Counted from the stretch's first letter, positions 36,773-47,800 are shown. The stretch: DNA of 64,000 nucleotides from Streptococcus oralis (GCF_016028255.1 NZ_CP065707.1:1441001-1505000); one strand, 5' to 3'. A program made the numbers and translations. The notes: a model not told the origin generated them from the letters alone.

Positions 36773-38146
36773 ATGATTACACGTGAATTTGACACCATAG
36801 CCGCTATCTCCACACCTCTCGGAGAAGGGGCAATCGGGATTGTCCGCCTGAGTGGAACTGACAGTTTTGCTATTGCGCAAAAGATTTTCAAAGGAAAAGA
36901 CTTGAGCAAGGTTGCAAGCCATACCCTCAACTACGGTCACATTATTGACCCGCAGACAGGGAAGGTCATGGACGAAGTTATGGTTGGAGCTATGAAGTCT
37001 CCAAAGACCTTCACTCGTGAGGATATTATCGAGATTAACACTCACGGTGGGATTGCGGTAACCAATGAAATTCTCCAACTAGCTATCCGTGAAGGAGCTC
37101 GATTGGCTGAACCGGGTGAATTTACCAAGCGTGCCTTTCTAAACGGTCGTGTGGACTTAACACAGGCTGAGGCGGTGATGGACATCATCCGTGCCAAGAC
37201 AGACAAGGCTATGAATATCGCAGTCAAACAACTAGACGGTTCCCTATCTGAGCTCATTAACAATACTCGCCAAGAAATCCTCAATACGCTTGCCCAAGTA
37301 GAGGTCAATATCGACTATCCTGAGTATGATGATGTTGAGGAAGCTACTACTGCTGTTGTCCGCGAGAAGACTATGGAGTTTGAACAATTGCTAACCAATC
37401 TCCTTAGAACAGCTCGTCGTGGTAAAATCCTTCGTGAGGGAATTTTAACTGCTATCATCGGACGTCCCAACGTTGGAAAATCCAGCCTCCTCAACAACCT
37501 CTTGCGTGAGGACAAGGCCATCGTTACAGATATTGCTGGTACTACCCGAGATGTTATCGAAGAATACGTCAACATTAACGGGGTTCCTCTCAAATTGATT
37601 GATACAGCCGGTATACGGGAAACAGATGATATCGTGGAACAAATCGGTGTCGAACGTTCTAGAAAAGCCCTCAAGGAAGCTGACTTGGTTCTACTAGTGC
37701 TAAATGCTAGCGAACCTCTGACCGCCCAAGACCGCCAACTCTTAGAAATCAGCCAAGATACTAATCGCATTATTCTGCTTAACAAAACTGATCTGCCTGA
37801 AGCGATTGAAACTTCGGAACTACCTGAAGATGTCATCCGTATTTCAGTCCTTAAAAACCAAAACATCGATAAAATTGAAGAGCGCATCAACAATCTCTTC
37901 TTTGAAAATGCTGGTCTAGTCGAGCAAGATGCCACTTACTTGTCTAACGCTCGTCATATTTCCTTGATTGAAAAGGCCGTTGAAAGCTTACAAGCTGTTA
38001 ACGAAGGTCTTGAACTGGGGATGCCAGTTGATTTGTTGCAAGTTGACTTGACCCGTACTTGGGAAATTCTCGGAGAAATCACTGGGGATGCTGCTCCTGA
38101 TGAACTCATTACACAACTCTTTAGCCAATTCTGTTTAGGAAAATAA
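36773..38146 (+). CDS. mnmE: tRNA modification GTPase MnmE
   Basis: 457 aa. N-terminal formyl-THF-binding-like domain, then a G domain with G-R-P-N-V-G-K-S-S (about 228), D-T-A-G-I (about 272) and N-K-T-D (about 337), and the C-terminal C-L-G-K with the essential Cys. It works with MnmG on U34 of tRNAs. The ATG at 36773 with AAAGGA gives the standard length; the frame opens 18 codons earlier without support. Confidence 0.98.
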   Translation: MITREFDTIAAISTPLGEGAIGIVRLSGTDSFAIAQKIFKGKDLSKVASHTLNYGHIIDPQTGKVMDEVMVGAMKSPKTFTREDIIEINTHGGIAVTNEILQLAIREGARLAEPGEFTKRAFLNGRVDLTQAEAVMDIIRAKTDKAMNIAVKQLDGSLSELINNTRQEILNTLAQVEVNIDYPEYDDVEEATTAVVREKTMEFEQLLTNLLRTARRGKILREGILTAIIGRPNVGKSSLLNNLLREDKAIVTDIAGTTRDVIEEYVNINGVPLKLIDTAGIRETDDIVEQIGVERSRKALKEADLVLLVLNASEPLTAQDRQLLEISQDTNRIILLNKTDLPEAIETSELPEDVIRISVLKNQNIDKIEERINNLFFENAGLVEQDATYLSNARHISLIEKAVESLQAVNEGLELGMPVDLLQVDLTRTWEILGEITGDAAPDELITQLFSQFCLGK

Positions 38147-38148
38147 GA

Positions 38149-38178
38149 AAAATCCATGATCATTTGGTCATGGATTTT
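38149..38178. terminator. Bidirectional terminator between mnmE and dapA
   Basis: Perfect stem AAAATCCATGA/TCATGGATTTT with an 8-nt loop, A-rich and T-rich flanks on both sides. Confidence 0.9.
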
Positions 38179-38188
38179 ATAGTCTTTA

Positions 38189-39124
38189 TTAGTAATCTGG
38201 TCTTAAGACACCTGTTACAGTTGCCTTTGTTGCCTCATAGTCGCCGTCAATAACGACCTTGATAATGCGTTTGGCATCTTCTTCTGGTGCTGGAACTAAT
38301 GGCAAACGAGTTGGTCCAGCATCAAATCCCATGTAGTTAAGTACTGCTTTAACAGGAGCAGGACTTGGATAAGAGAAGAGCGCATTGACCTTAGGAATGA
38401 ACTTGCGCTGAATAGCAGCTGCTTTCTTCATATCGCTTTCTGCAATAGCAGTGAACATCTCGTGCATCTCATCCCCATTTGTATGGGATGCAACAGAAAT
38501 AACCCCATCCGCACCAAGGTTCATGGCATGGAAGGCATCCCCATCTTCACCTGTATAAATCAAAAATTCTTCTGGCTTGTGTTCAATCAAGTAAGCCATA
38601 TTAGCCAAGCTCGTACATTCTTTGACACCGATGATATTTGGATGGTCAGCCAAACGAAGCATGGTTTCTGGAGTCAATTCGACAACCACACGCCCTGGAA
38701 TGTTATAAATGATAATAGGCAAATCTGAGGCATCCGCAATCGCTTTAAAGTGCTGATACATGCCTTCTTGAGAAGGTTTATTGTAATAGGGTACGATAGC
38801 AAGACCAGCAGCGAAGCCGCCAAATTCTGCGACTTCTTTGACAAACTCGATCGAGTCACGTGTATCATTGGTACCTACACCCGCAATCAAAGGAACGCGT
38901 CCATTGACAACCTTTTGCACAGCCGCAAAGAGTTCCAACTCTTCATCGTGAGTCAAGGTTGGACTCTCAGCAGTCGTCCCTGCAAGAAGAATTCCGTCTG
39001 TATGATGGGCCAATAAATGCTCAATCAAGGCTGGAATGGCATCAAAGTTAATGGAACCATCCTCATGGAAAGGGGTAATAAAGGCTGTGATGATTTTACA
39101 CTCTTTTAAATCTTGATAAGACAT
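38189..39124 (-). CDS. dapA: 4-hydroxy-tetrahydrodipicolinate synthase
   Basis: 311-aa TIM-barrel aldolase condensing aspartate semialdehyde with pyruvate for lysine/diaminopimelate synthesis. Tyr in I-I-Y-N-I-P-G-R near 140 and the Schiff-base Lys in I-G-V-K-E-C near 168. The ATG at 39124 is preferred (AGAGGTG). It follows asd, which supplies the substrate. Confidence 0.97.
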   Translation of the reverse strand: MSYQDLKECKIITAFITPFHEDGSINFDAIPALIEHLLAHHTDGILLAGTTAESPTLTHDEELELFAAVQKVVNGRVPLIAGVGTNDTRDSIEFVKEVAEFGGFAAGLAIVPYYNKPSQEGMYQHFKAIADASDLPIIIYNIPGRVVVELTPETMLRLADHPNIIGVKECTSLANMAYLIEHKPEEFLIYTGEDGDAFHAMNLGADGVISVASHTNGDEMHEMFTAIAESDMKKAAAIQRKFIPKVNALFSYPSPAPVKAVLNYMGFDAGPTRLPLVPAPEEDAKRIIKVVIDGDYEATKATVTGVLRPDY

Positions 39125-39144
39125 GAGAAACACCTCTCTATTTC

Positions 39145-39170
39145 AAAGAAGGAGTTCATCTGAACTCCTA
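39145..39170 (-). terminator. Weak terminator after asd
   Basis: Palindrome AGGAGTTC/GAACTCCT (39150-39169), short T-rich tail. Probably only partly efficient, so asd and dapA may be cotranscribed. Confidence 0.5.
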
Positions 39171-39180
39171 AACGATATGA

Positions 39181-40257
39181 CTATTTTAATTCAAATTTCA
39201 ACTCAGCTGTTTGGCGAACCAATCCACGTTCGTGAAGCGTTTCAGCGATTTGAACTGAGTTCCAAGCAGCACCTTTGAGGAGGTTATCTGAAACAACCCA
39301 CATGTGGATTCCTTTTTCTGAATCCAAGTCTTTACGGATACGACCTACGAAGGTATCACGCGAGCCAACAGCGTTGATAGCTTGAGGATAGATTTGATGC
39401 GCTACGTCATCCTCAAGAACAGCACCTGGAAAGGCTGCGATGGATGCTTTGACTTCTTCGATTGGTGCCACTTCTTTTGTTTCGATGTAAACAGACTCAG
39501 AGTGAGCTGACAAGACTGGAATACGTACACAGGTTGCAGATACTGCAATGCTATCATCTTCCATGATTTTCTTCGTTTCCTTGGTCATCTTCATCTCTTC
39601 GTATGTGTAATCATTGTCAGTGAAGACATCGATTTGTGGAAGAGCATTAAAGGCGATAGGATAGTGTTTCTTGTCACCACCTGAAGGCAAGATTTCCGCA
39701 TGCAAATCACGTGGATTCACACCATCATTTAAAACTTCACGAAGTTCACGTTGGGTTTCAAGAATAGCACCCATACCAGCACCTGAAACTGCTTGGTAAG
39801 TTGAAACGATGATACGATCCAAGCCCCATTTTTGACGAACAGGCTCAAGCGCCACCATCATTTGGATTGTCGAACAGTTAGGACAGGCAATAATCCCGTT
39901 GTGGGCATCAAGTGCATGAGCATTGACCTCTGGAACAACCAAAGGTACATCTGGATTTTGGCGGAAGTAAGATGTGTTATCCACTACTACCGCTCCAGCT
40001 TGAACTGCGTATGGTGCATACTTAGCTGATGTCGAACCACCTGCTGAAAAGAGAGCAATATCAACACCCTCAAAAGCTGTCTCAGTCGTTTCTTCAATCG
40101 TAATATCTTGGTCTTTAAATTTCAAAGTTTTGCCTGCTGAACGTGCAGAAGCAAGTAAACGGATTTTATCAATTGGAAGTGTTGATTCTTCCAACATTTT
40201 TATCATCTGAGCTCCGACAGCACCTGTCGCGCCGACTACAGCAACTGTATATCCCAT
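39181..40257 (-). CDS. asd: Aspartate-semialdehyde dehydrogenase
   Basis: 358 aa. NADP motif G-A-T-G-A-V-G at residues 9-15, catalytic Cys in C-P-N-C-S-T-I near 128, active-site His late in the protein. It makes aspartate semialdehyde, used by DapA next door and, by inference, by the polyamine-operon carboxynorspermidine synthase. A structured leader lies upstream. Confidence 0.98.
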   Translation of the reverse strand: MGYTVAVVGATGAVGAQMIKMLEESTLPIDKIRLLASARSAGKTLKFKDQDITIEETTETAFEGVDIALFSAGGSTSAKYAPYAVQAGAVVVDNTSYFRQNPDVPLVVPEVNAHALDAHNGIIACPNCSTIQMMVALEPVRQKWGLDRIIVSTYQAVSGAGMGAILETQRELREVLNDGVNPRDLHAEILPSGGDKKHYPIAFNALPQIDVFTDNDYTYEEMKMTKETKKIMEDDSIAVSATCVRIPVLSAHSESVYIETKEVAPIEEVKASIAAFPGAVLEDDVAHQIYPQAINAVGSRDTFVGRIRKDLDSEKGIHMWVVSDNLLKGAAWNSVQIAETLHERGLVRQTAELKFELK

Positions 40258-40360
40258 AAATAACCTCTTTCGGAATTTTCTAAAAATTTCTATAATAGAT
40301 GTATTATACTACTTTTTACAGAAATTGAAAAGTATTTTTAGACTATATTTTCTGAAAATT

Positions 40361-40502
40361 AAAAATCCCTAGCCATTCGACCAGGGACTAAGAGGCATCT
40401 TCATGTGATGAGCAGGTTCACACAACTCATCAAGGTCCGCTCCTGCGTTATGACCTCCTTATGCTCAATAGCAGTCCGAAGACTACCTATCGACTCATCG
40501 CA
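40361..40502 (-). ncRNA. asd-motif leader RNA
   Basis: About 140-nt transcribed leader of asd. It has a consensus promoter and ends in a terminator-like stem GTCCCTGGTC/GGCTAGGGAT followed by TTTTT, about 100 nt before the asd ATG. Position and conserved-looking core (GAGGTC ... GCGGACCTT) fit the asd RNA motif described in streptococci upstream of asd, whose ligand, if any, is unknown. It has no L-box (lysine riboswitch) core. I assign it by position and pattern, not by a covariance search. Confidence 0.72.
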
Positions 40503-40508
40503 ACTACT

Positions 40509-40537
40509 ATTCTACTAGATAGAGTCACTTTTGTCAA
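40509..40537 (-). promoter_or_regulatory. Promoter of the asd leader
   Basis: TTGACA (40532-40537), 17-nt spacer, TAGAAT (40509-40514). Confidence 0.8.
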
Positions 40538-40575
40538 CAGACAAAACTCTTTGCTTCATTTATACAGGTAGATAA

Positions 40576-40598
40576 GAAAAGCCTTGGTCTCCCAAGGT
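40576..40598 (-). terminator. Terminator after tRNA-Thr
   Basis: Stem CCTTGG/CCAAGG with 4-nt loop followed by CTTTTCTT on the minus strand, 17 nt beyond the tRNA. Confidence 0.8.
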
Positions 40599-40614
40599 CA
40601 TTTTGTCTCTATCA

Positions 40615-40687
40615 TGCTAATTGCCGGGATTGAACCGGCGACCTCATCCTTACCATGGATGCGCTCTGCCAACTGAGCTAAATCAGC
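40615..40687 (-). tRNA. tRNA-Thr (anticodon GGT)
   Basis: 73-nt cloverleaf. Acceptor GCTGATT/AATTAGC plus A73, D-arm with AGCTCAGTTGGCAGAGC, anticodon stem CATCC/GGATG with loop ATGGTAA giving GGU, and T-arm GCCGG-TTCAATC-CCGGC. CCA is not encoded. Confidence 0.97.
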
Positions 40688-40751
40688 TTACCTAAAAAGT
40701 ATACTATAGTTCCTAGTTCTTGTCAAGCGCTCTCTTTTAATTTATGGAATG

Positions 40752-40782
40752 AAAAAAGCTAGATTTAGCAAGAATCTAGCTT
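40752..40782 (-). terminator. Intrinsic terminator after queT
   Basis: Perfect 10-bp stem AAGCTAGATT/AATCTAGCTT (40756-40765 with 40773-40782), followed by six T on the minus strand. Confidence 0.9.
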
Positions 40783-40791
40783 ATAAACTTC

Positions 40792-41301
40792 TTATCTTGT
40801 TAGATCAATTCGGCGTCCTAATTTTCCGATTAAAATAGCACCTACGATGAGTGATGCAAACTCACCAATCCCCGTAGAGAACCATGTAAAGAAGAATGGA
40901 GCTTCTGCAACAATATAGAGTTCTGCTGCAATGGTAATCATTGAAATTGAGAAGAGGATTGAAAAGAAGAAATGATCTTTTCGAATCAAACCATTGAACA
41001 GATAGTCTTTCTTGTACTTGCTAAAGAGCCATACACCTAGACTTAGGAAAACTAGGGTAGAGCCCCCACCGACAAAGACATCTATTAGACCAAAGCTAAA
41101 GAAATTAGCAATCATACAACCAATCGTCACACCGATGATATATTTGGGATTGTAAAAGGCCAAGAAATTCATCATCTCAGAAATACGGAACTGGTAGGCA
41201 CCGTAGCTAATGGCATTAAGGGGTGGGGTGATGGTCAAAACCACATAGATAGCAGCAACGATAGCAATATCTGCCATGTCACGAACAGTTAATTTTTTCA
41301 T
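40792..41301 (-). CDS. queT: Queuosine-precursor transporter QueT
   Basis: 169-aa membrane protein with five to six helices; the S component of an ECF importer for queuine-type precursors (preQ0/preQ1). Family pattern P-P-L-N-A-I-S-Y-G-A-Y-Q-F-R-I-S-E-M-M is at about residues 27-45. The ATG at 41301 has GGAGAA upstream; the preQ1-II riboswitch overlaps that site, supporting the assignment. Confidence 0.94.
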   Translation of the reverse strand: MKKLTVRDMADIAIVAAIYVVLTITPPLNAISYGAYQFRISEMMNFLAFYNPKYIIGVTIGCMIANFFSFGLIDVFVGGGSTLVFLSLGVWLFSKYKKDYLFNGLIRKDHFFFSILFSISMITIAAELYIVAEAPFFFTWFSTGIGEFASLIVGAILIGKLGRRIDLTR

Positions 41302-41309
41302 GTTTTCTC

Positions 41310-41363
41310 CTTTGGCGGTTTCCCGCGTAAAATATGCTTGGTGAAAGAAGCTAAGCACCAAGG
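41310..41363 (-). promoter_or_regulatory. PreQ1-II riboswitch
   Basis: Leader of queT. Stem CTTGGTG/CACCAAG encloses the loop, followed by ACGCGG-GAAA-CCGC and the Shine-Dalgarno AAAGGAGAA, the conserved layout of the streptococcal preQ1-II class. Ligand binding should hide the ribosome site and lower transporter synthesis. Confidence 0.92.
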
Positions 41364-41408
41364 GTTGAGATTATCAACCTTACTAGTATAGCACAATAGC
41401 TAGCTTTA

Positions 41409-41417
41409 TGCTATACT
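41409..41417 (+). promoter_or_regulatory. Extended -10 promoter giving a leaderless gtrA-like mRNA
   Basis: TGC-TATACT with the ATG only 6 nt after the -10, so transcription should start at or next to the start codon. No Shine-Dalgarno is present. Confidence 0.6.
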
Positions 41418-41423
41418 AAAATC

Positions 41424-41855
41424 ATGAAAAAACTAATAAGAGCATTCTTCGATAACGAAATCCTCTCCTACTTATTTTTCGGTGGCGCTACTACTTTGGT
41501 CTCGATTTTATCACGTTTGGTTATTTACCATATCAGCCATCAGGAAATCCTAGCGACTGCTCTTGCAAATATCATTGGGATTCTCTTTGCCTTTCTCACA
41601 AATGACACTATCGTCTTTAAACAAGAGAGAAGAAATTGGCCGACTCGCCTGGCTAAGTTTTTCTTAGCTCGTCTCTCTACTCTTGGTCTTGACGTTCTTT
41701 TAACTTATATCTTTGTTACATCTTATCCCGATATTATCGGGCAATTTGTCAACGATCAACTAGATCAGGTCAATACCATCGAAACGCTAATTGCGCAGGT
41801 TTTGATTATCATTCTTAACTATATTTTTAGTAAAGTATACGTTTTTTATAAATGA
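41424..41855 (+). CDS. GtrA-family membrane protein
   Basis: 143 aa with four transmembrane helices. F-F-G-G-A-T-T-L-V-S-I-L near residue 18 and F-L-T-N-D-T-I-V-F-K near 56 are GtrA-like. GtrA proteins are thought to move lipid-linked sugars used for surface glycan decoration. No Shine-Dalgarno is seen before the ATG; see the promoter entry. Confidence 0.9.
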   Translation: MKKLIRAFFDNEILSYLFFGGATTLVSILSRLVIYHISHQEILATALANIIGILFAFLTNDTIVFKQERRNWPTRLAKFFLARLSTLGLDVLLTYIFVTSYPDIIGQFVNDQLDQVNTIETLIAQVLIIILNYIFSKVYVFYK

Positions 41856-41879
41856 AATGGATGTCATTAAGCATTAAGG

Positions 41880-41908
41880 TTGCAATATTTAGCTATTTCA
41901 GGTACAAT
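41880..41908 (+). promoter_or_regulatory. Promoter of mscL
   Basis: TTGCAA (41880-41885), 17-nt spacer, TACAAT (41903-41908). Confidence 0.65.
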
Positions 41909-41933
41909 TAAGATTAGTTTTTGAAAGGAAATT

Positions 41934-42320
41934 ATGAAAATGTTAAAAGATCTTAAAGAATTTTTGCTTCGCGGTAATGTCGTTGACCTCGCTGTTGGTG
42001 TGATCATCGCCTCTGCTTTTGGTGCTATCGTTACTTCACTTGTAAATGACATCATCACTCCACTTATCTTGAACCCAGCTTTGAAAGCGGCGAACGTAGA
42101 ACGTATCGCTGAACTTTCATGGAATGGTGTTGGTTACGGTAGCTTCTTGAGTGCTGTTATCAACTTCTTAGTGATTGGTACTGTTCTTTTCTTCGTTATC
42201 AAAGCTGTTGAAAAAGCTCAAAACCTTACTAAGAAAGAAGAGCCAGCTGAAGATACACCTGCTGCTCCAACTGAACTTGAAGTCCTTCAAGAAATCAAAG
42301 CTCTTCTTGAGAAAAAATAA
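41934..42320 (+). CDS. mscL: Large-conductance mechanosensitive channel
   Basis: 128 aa. R-G-N-V-V-D-L-A-V-G-V-I-I near residue 13 forms the conserved start of TM1, then TM2 at about 75-95 and a cytoplasmic C-terminal helix. It relieves hypo-osmotic shock. AAAGGAAATT precedes the ATG; a terminator follows. Confidence 0.97.
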   Translation: MKMLKDLKEFLLRGNVVDLAVGVIIASAFGAIVTSLVNDIITPLILNPALKAANVERIAELSWNGVGYGSFLSAVINFLVIGTVLFFVIKAVEKAQNLTKKEEPAEDTPAAPTELEVLQEIKALLEKK

Positions 42321-42327
42321 GACAAAT

Positions 42328-42359
42328 AAAGGATCTAGCTTCATGCTAAATCCTTTTTC
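42328..42359 (+). terminator. Intrinsic terminator after mscL
   Basis: Imperfect stem AAAGGAT-CTAGC/GCTAA-ATCCTTT followed by T run; it may also serve the opposite gene. Confidence 0.7.
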
Positions 42360-42367
42360 TTTACTCT

Positions 42368-43462
42368 TTACTCTTTCGGCAATTTACCAGCCTTTTCGAG
42401 CATTTTCTTAATTAAGTAAGGCATCTTCACATTTTCACGGCCTTTTTTCTCAATCAGTTTTTTGACAAATTCTGGCATTTGGAGGTCGTCCGTCTCCTCC
42501 ATAATATCCTTAGTGGTAGCTGACGGAGCTAGCTCGTCAAAGGTTTCTTCTTCTGGGAGAAATTCCTTAAATTCTTTGTGCTCATTGGCTCTTATAGTAT
42601 CAACTAAAGCGTCAATTAAACGAGAGTCTGTGTTTGGCATAGGTGGACGATGATAGGTTACACCTAATTCTCGACATAATTCATAACATTCTACATCATT
42701 ATCAAAAAGAACTTCGATATGTTCACTGATAAAGCTAATCGGGACAAAGATATAATGCTCTGGATGTTGCTTTTGTTCTCGCAAATATTCTAAGACATCT
42801 GGCTTAATCCAAGGGATTCCAATATCACTCTCGCTCTGCCAAGTATTGGTATACTGGTCGGCTGTTAGACTGAGTTGCTCTGCTATCAACTTGCTATTAT
42901 CAAAAATCTGATCGATATAAGGATCTCCAAAGTCCAAGGCAAAAATTGGAACACTGTGAGCTGAGAAGATTACCTTAAAGGACTCTTCTCCCACATCGTT
43001 TCGTAAAATTTTGCTAATCTCATCTGTCCAAAAGTCCAGCAAAGACTGTTGCTGATACCAATCCTTAATGACTAAAAACCGGATCTGCTGACTTTCCAGA
43101 AACTTCTCATACCCCATAACCGAGTAGAAGGAATAATGTGGTTCTAAAATCAAACAAATACACTCTTCAACACCATCAGCCTCCATCTGCTTGATCACAT
43201 CAGGGATAAAGGGCCGAGAAAATTTGTTGGCAAAGTAGATGCCATACTCTTCTCCTAACCGTTCCTTGACTAGACTGACCTCCTCACGTGTAATCCTCTG
43301 AAGCGGTGTTCCACCTATACGAACATAGTTGTCATAGAGAGTCTGAATCTCGTGATCTTCGGGTCTAACTCCACGACGAATATTGGTAAAAAAATCCGCC
43401 ACACTCTCAAAGGTAATCTCTTCTGGTGAACCGAATGTCATCATTAAAATTGCTTTTTTCAT
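42368..43462 (-). CDS. hemH: Ferrochelatase family protein
   Basis: 364 aa. Family landmarks: M-M-T-F-G-S-P-E near residue 7, S-A-H-S-V-P near 173 with the active-site His, and [10 protein letters not shown] near 243. It has the length of bacterial ferrochelatases with an acidic C-terminal extension (about 320-364). No other haem biosynthesis genes are in the window, and streptococci generally lack the pathway, so it is probably an orphan acting on imported porphyrin. Confidence 0.93.
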   Translation of the reverse strand: MKKAILMMTFGSPEEITFESVADFFTNIRRGVRPEDHEIQTLYDNYVRIGGTPLQRITREEVSLVKERLGEEYGIYFANKFSRPFIPDVIKQMEADGVEECICLILEPHYSFYSVMGYEKFLESQQIRFLVIKDWYQQQSLLDFWTDEISKILRNDVGEESFKVIFSAHSVPIFALDFGDPYIDQIFDNSKLIAEQLSLTADQYTNTWQSESDIGIPWIKPDVLEYLREQKQHPEHYIFVPISFISEHIEVLFDNDVECYELCRELGVTYHRPPMPNTDSRLIDALVDTIRANEHKEFKEFLPEEETFDELAPSATTKDIMEETDDLQMPEFVKKLIEKKGRENVKMPYLIKKMLEKAGKLPKE

Positions 43463-43558
43463 TGATATGTCCTTGTGATATTTTTTTCAATTACCATTGT
43501 ACCATGAAATATATCATAAATAAACGCTTTCATTCATTTTATTTTTATTTACTTCTCT

Positions 43559-43587
43559 TTGTCTTTCTCTCCATTCTATGATACAAT
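43559..43587 (+). promoter_or_regulatory. Promoter of pepT
   Basis: TTGTCT (43559-43564), 17-nt spacer, extended -10 TGATACAAT (TACAAT at 43582-43587). Confidence 0.65.
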
Positions 43588-43614
43588 GAAAAAAATGATA
43601 TTAAAGGAGTTTTT

Positions 43615-44838
43615 ATGAATTACCCGAACCTTTTAGAACGTTTTTTGACCTACGTTAAGGTCAATACGCGTTCTGATGAACACTCTACTACTACTCCAAG
43701 TACGCAAAGTCAGGTAGATTTTGCGACCAACGTTCTTATTCCTGAAATGAAACGTGTTGGTTTGCAAAATGTCTACTACTTACCAAATGGTTTTGCTATT
43801 GGAACCTTACCAGCTAATGATCCCAGCTTGACACGCAAGATTGGCTTCATCTCCCACATGGACACTGCTGACTTTAATGCTGAGGGAGTTAATCCGCAAG
43901 TCATCGAAAATTACGATGGTGGAGCTATCGACTTAGGTGATTCTGGATTTAAACTCGATCCTGCTGATTTCAAGAGCCTTGAGAAATATCCAGGACAAAC
44001 ACTCATCACAACAGATGGAACGACCTTGCTAGGTGCTGATGACAAGTCTGGTATTGCTGAGATTATGACTGCTATTGAATATCTGACTGCTCATCCCGAA
44101 ATCAAACACTGTGAGATTCGAGTTGGTTTTGGACCAGATGAAGAAATCGGTGTTGGAGCTAACAATTTTGATGCTGAAGACTTTGACGTTGACTTTGCCT
44201 ATACTGTTGATGGTGGCCCACTAGGGGAGCTTCAGTACGAGACTTTCTCAGCAGCTGCTGCTGAATTGCATTTCCAAGGCCGCAATGTCCACCCTGGTAC
44301 TGCTAAAGGTCAAATGGTCAATGCTCTCCAGCTAGCAATTGATTTTCATAATCAACTTCCAGAGAGTGACCGACCTGAACTGACAGATGGCTACCAAGGT
44401 TTCTATCATCTTATGGATGTGTCAGGTAGTGTCGAGGAGGCGCGTGCAAGCTACATCATTCGCGATTTTGAAAAGGATACCTTTGAAACACGTAAAGCAG
44501 CTATGCAAGTCATCGCTGACAAGATGAATCAAGAGCTTGGGAATGATCGCGTGACTTTAACTCTGACAGACCAGTACTACAATATGAAGGAAGTCATTGA
44601 GAAAGACATGACGCCTGTTACCATTGCTAAGGCTGTTATGGAAGATTTAGGTATCACGCCAATTATCGAACCAATCCGTGGTGGAACAGATGGCTCTAAG
44701 ATTTCCTTTATGGGAATCCCAACTCCAAATATCTTTGCTGGTGGTGAAAACATGCATGGACGTTTTGAATACGTGAGCCTTCAGACTATGGAGCGTGCGG
44801 TGGATACCATCATTGGCATTGTATCTTATAAAGACTAA
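43615..44838 (+). CDS. pepT: Peptidase T (tripeptide aminopeptidase)
   Basis: 407-aa M20-family zinc aminopeptidase releasing the N-terminal residue of tripeptides. Metal ligands are visible in I-S-H-M-D-T-A-D (about 79), G-A-D-D-K-S-G (about 141), D-E-E-I-G (about 174) and D-G-G; normal length. AAAGGAG precedes the ATG. Confidence 0.97.
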   Translation: MNYPNLLERFLTYVKVNTRSDEHSTTTPSTQSQVDFATNVLIPEMKRVGLQNVYYLPNGFAIGTLPANDPSLTRKIGFISHMDTADFNAEGVNPQVIENYDGGAIDLGDSGFKLDPADFKSLEKYPGQTLITTDGTTLLGADDKSGIAEIMTAIEYLTAHPEIKHCEIRVGFGPDEEIGVGANNFDAEDFDVDFAYTVDGGPLGELQYETFSAAAAELHFQGRNVHPGTAKGQMVNALQLAIDFHNQLPESDRPELTDGYQGFYHLMDVSGSVEEARASYIIRDFEKDTFETRKAAMQVIADKMNQELGNDRVTLTLTDQYYNMKEVIEKDMTPVTIAKAVMEDLGITPIIEPIRGGTDGSKISFMGIPTPNIFAGGENMHGRFEYVSLQTMERAVDTIIGIVSYKD

Positions 44839-44840
44839 AA

Positions 44841-44877
44841 AAGACGAGGTAGCTCAGCTACTTCGCCTTTCTTTTTA
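44841..44877. terminator. Bidirectional terminator between pepT and the PhtE-like gene
   Basis: Stem CGAGGTAGC/GCTACTTCG with a 3-nt loop (44845-44865), with T runs on both strands. The minus-strand gene stops just inside it. Confidence 0.8.
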
Positions 44878-47800
44878 TTCATTTGGTTGAGCACTTGTCT
44901 CAGACTCACTTTGCGCTTGCTTTTCTGTCGCTTGAGAAGCAGCTGTTTCACTGTCTTTCTCAGACTTAGATTGGCTATCAGTTTTACTTGCTTTTGAACG
45001 GAGTTCCTGGTTCAAGCTAATGATTTCTTTAGCTAGAGTGAGGAGGCCTTCTTTATCACTGCTTTTGGCTGCAAGTTGATCAAATAGGGCATCGACACGT
45101 TCAAAGTCAGCATCGGATCCTTTGTTATCCTCTAAGTACTTGTGAAGAGAGAGCAAGACATTATAGAGTTTTTGGTAGATGATCACGGTTTGCGGATCTT
45201 GTTCTGCTTCTTTTTTCTCTCGTTGGATAGTCGCTGCAATACGATTTAAAAGATCCTCAAGTTGTGTTTTAGCTTCGTCAAGGTCCGCATTTTCCTTTTC
45301 AGTAGCCGCTTTGATATTAGCTGCTTCTTCAGCTAGGGATTGTTTAACACCATCTTCTTTGACACGTGCTAGGAGTTGAGCAGCTTTTGTTAGAAGAGCA
45401 TCCACTTCTTCCTTCTTAACATAGTTAACCCGCTCTTCTGGCATAAAATCACCGTAGAGTTCTTTTAGGAATTCATAGATGGCTGTCTTAGCAGTTTGAC
45501 TATCTACTTTTTCCGTATCTAGAATAGTCTTACCAGCTTTTGTAGAAACAGGTTCTTCTTTGAGAGCCTCTTCTACTTCTAGCTTAGTTTGGTAAATAGT
45601 TGGGAATAACTTGTTTAAGTCGGTCGCTTTGAGGAAGGATTGTGACTGGTAAAGTTCCCATGTCAATTTGGCAACACGGTTCCGAAGTTCTTCTCTGAGA
45701 CGACCATCAGATACATGTTCATAGAAATACTTGATGTACTCTACTGTTGTTACTCCTGTACGATCACGGAAATCTTGCAAGGCTTGAAGTTTCGCTTCAA
45801 TCGCATCCAACTCTGTCTCATCTTGTGCTAGTTTTGCTTCCTGCAAATGTACCAAAAGATCCTTCTTAGGCAAGCCATAAGTGTCCGTATCCAGTGTATT
45901 GATCTTATCTACAAGGGCTTGGTACTTCTTATCTAAAGGTGAAGTTTCAACTGGTGCCACACTTTGATCCACATGGATATACTGTTTATCAAAGAGATCC
46001 AAGGCTGCTAGGTATCCAGCAGTTGAGTTGGTCGCCAGTTTTTTCATGTTCTCGGTAAATTGACCCAAAGCAAGTTCAACTCGTCTCTGCATGATAGGTT
46101 GGTCTTTATAGAAACCTCTACTTTCCGCTAAAAGTTGATCAACTTTAGAAAGAACAGTTTGTTCGTCAAAAGCTCCCGGCTGATAGCTTGATTGTAAGGT
46201 AGGAATCTTGTTCTTTAATGCTACCTCATATCCCTTGGTTTGAACCTTGATGTAGTGATTATGGTCACCATGAGGAATCACAAAACTACCATTTTCTACC
46301 TGTAAACTATAAGGAGAAACATTGTCGCGTAAGGCAGTGGTATAAAGTTCATTTAGGAAATCAAGTTCTGGATTCCCAGTTTGAAGTGGAATACGAACAT
46401 GTTCCTTACGAACAGCATAGGGATGGATATGGGTTGGATCATAGGCTTGATCCGGATTTCCAAAGACAAAGAATCCATTTGAAATGCGAATTGCTTCGAG
46501 CGGTACTCCGTAGGTCTGTGAGATATACTTGATTTTTTCTTCATCGCTAGCATCTCTTGAGAAACTTTCCACAGTCTTTGCAAGTGGTTGAACGTGCTGA
46601 GACTGATGATTTTCTTTCAAGTGATCTTGGGCAGCTTTGATTTGAGCTGCAGTCAAGTCCTTCTTAAAGAAATAATGAGCGTGATCTCCATGAGAAACTA
46701 CAAACCCTTGCTCATCTTCACTAATAACACGGTCAGCTGCAAAGCCGTGATCATGGTCTTCACCGTGATGGTGGTCATGCTCCTCTCCATCGTGGTCATG
46801 GTCTTCATGGTTGGTATCCTGACTTCCATGGTCACCGTCTTGGTCATGAGGATGATTTGGTTGAGCTGGATGCTCTCCTGGTTTGCTTGGATTTTCCAAA
46901 GGTGTTGGCTTCCCACTGTCGCTAGATAAAGGAATCATACGCGCAATCTTTTCTTCCAAGGCAGAAAGCTTTGTATATGGGATGAAATGATAGTGATTTC
47001 CGTGAGGAATCGCCACACCACTCGGCGTTCTACTTGAAATCTTAGCAGGGTCAAAAATCAATCCATCTGATTCAGCATAACGTTGAGTACGTGGAAGAGA
47101 ATAGAGCTGTTGCAATAGACTCTGAAGACTCTCCGCTTGAGTGCTTGGTCTTTCAGCTTCTTGACTAAGATTGCTAGTTTGACCAGTCTCGTTTGAACTA
47201 GGACGATAGTCAGTCACACTTTCTTGTTTTCTAGTTCCAGAGAGGTAGGCTTGGGCCGCAGCCAATTCACTAGCAGACAAGGAACTCTTTGGAATATAGT
47301 GGTAATGTCCACCATGAGGGACAATATAAGCATCTCCAGTATCCTCTATAATATCAGATGGATTAAAGATGTAACCATCATCGGTGGTATAGCGTCCTTG
47401 CGATTGAGCAAGCGCCACTGCACTGTTAGAAGTTGGTACATCGTGAGTATGACCTTGTTTTTGGCGCTCAATTTCGTCCTTCGTACGAACATTATTAGCA
47501 TGAGCCGCATCTTTAAGGTAGACATAATACTTGCCATCCACCTTGATAATGTAGCCACCTTTGATTTCGTTGACAATATCAGCATCTTTCAGTTGATAAT
47601 TAGCATCTTTCATCAACAGTTCTTCGCTGAAAATCGCGTCAAAAGGAACTTTACCATTGTAATAATGGAAATGATCACCGTGTGAAGTCACATAACCTTG
47701 ATCGGTAATTTTCACAACAATTTGTTCTGCCTGAATATCTTCTTTTTTGCTAACTTGATCTGGTGTCTTGGTCTCTGTTTTTTGAGAGTCTTGCTTCCCA

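Noticed and set aside
37315..37935. 206-codon minus-strand frame
   Set aside because: Antisense to the mnmE G domain; Ser/Arg-rich shadow without motifs.
40361..40502. Lysine riboswitch before asd
   Set aside because: The conserved L-box core elements are not seen; the asd motif fits better.
46739..46852. Tandem repeat or CRISPR-like array in the His-rich segment
   Set aside because: The repetition is of His/Asp codons, not of regular units with spacers.
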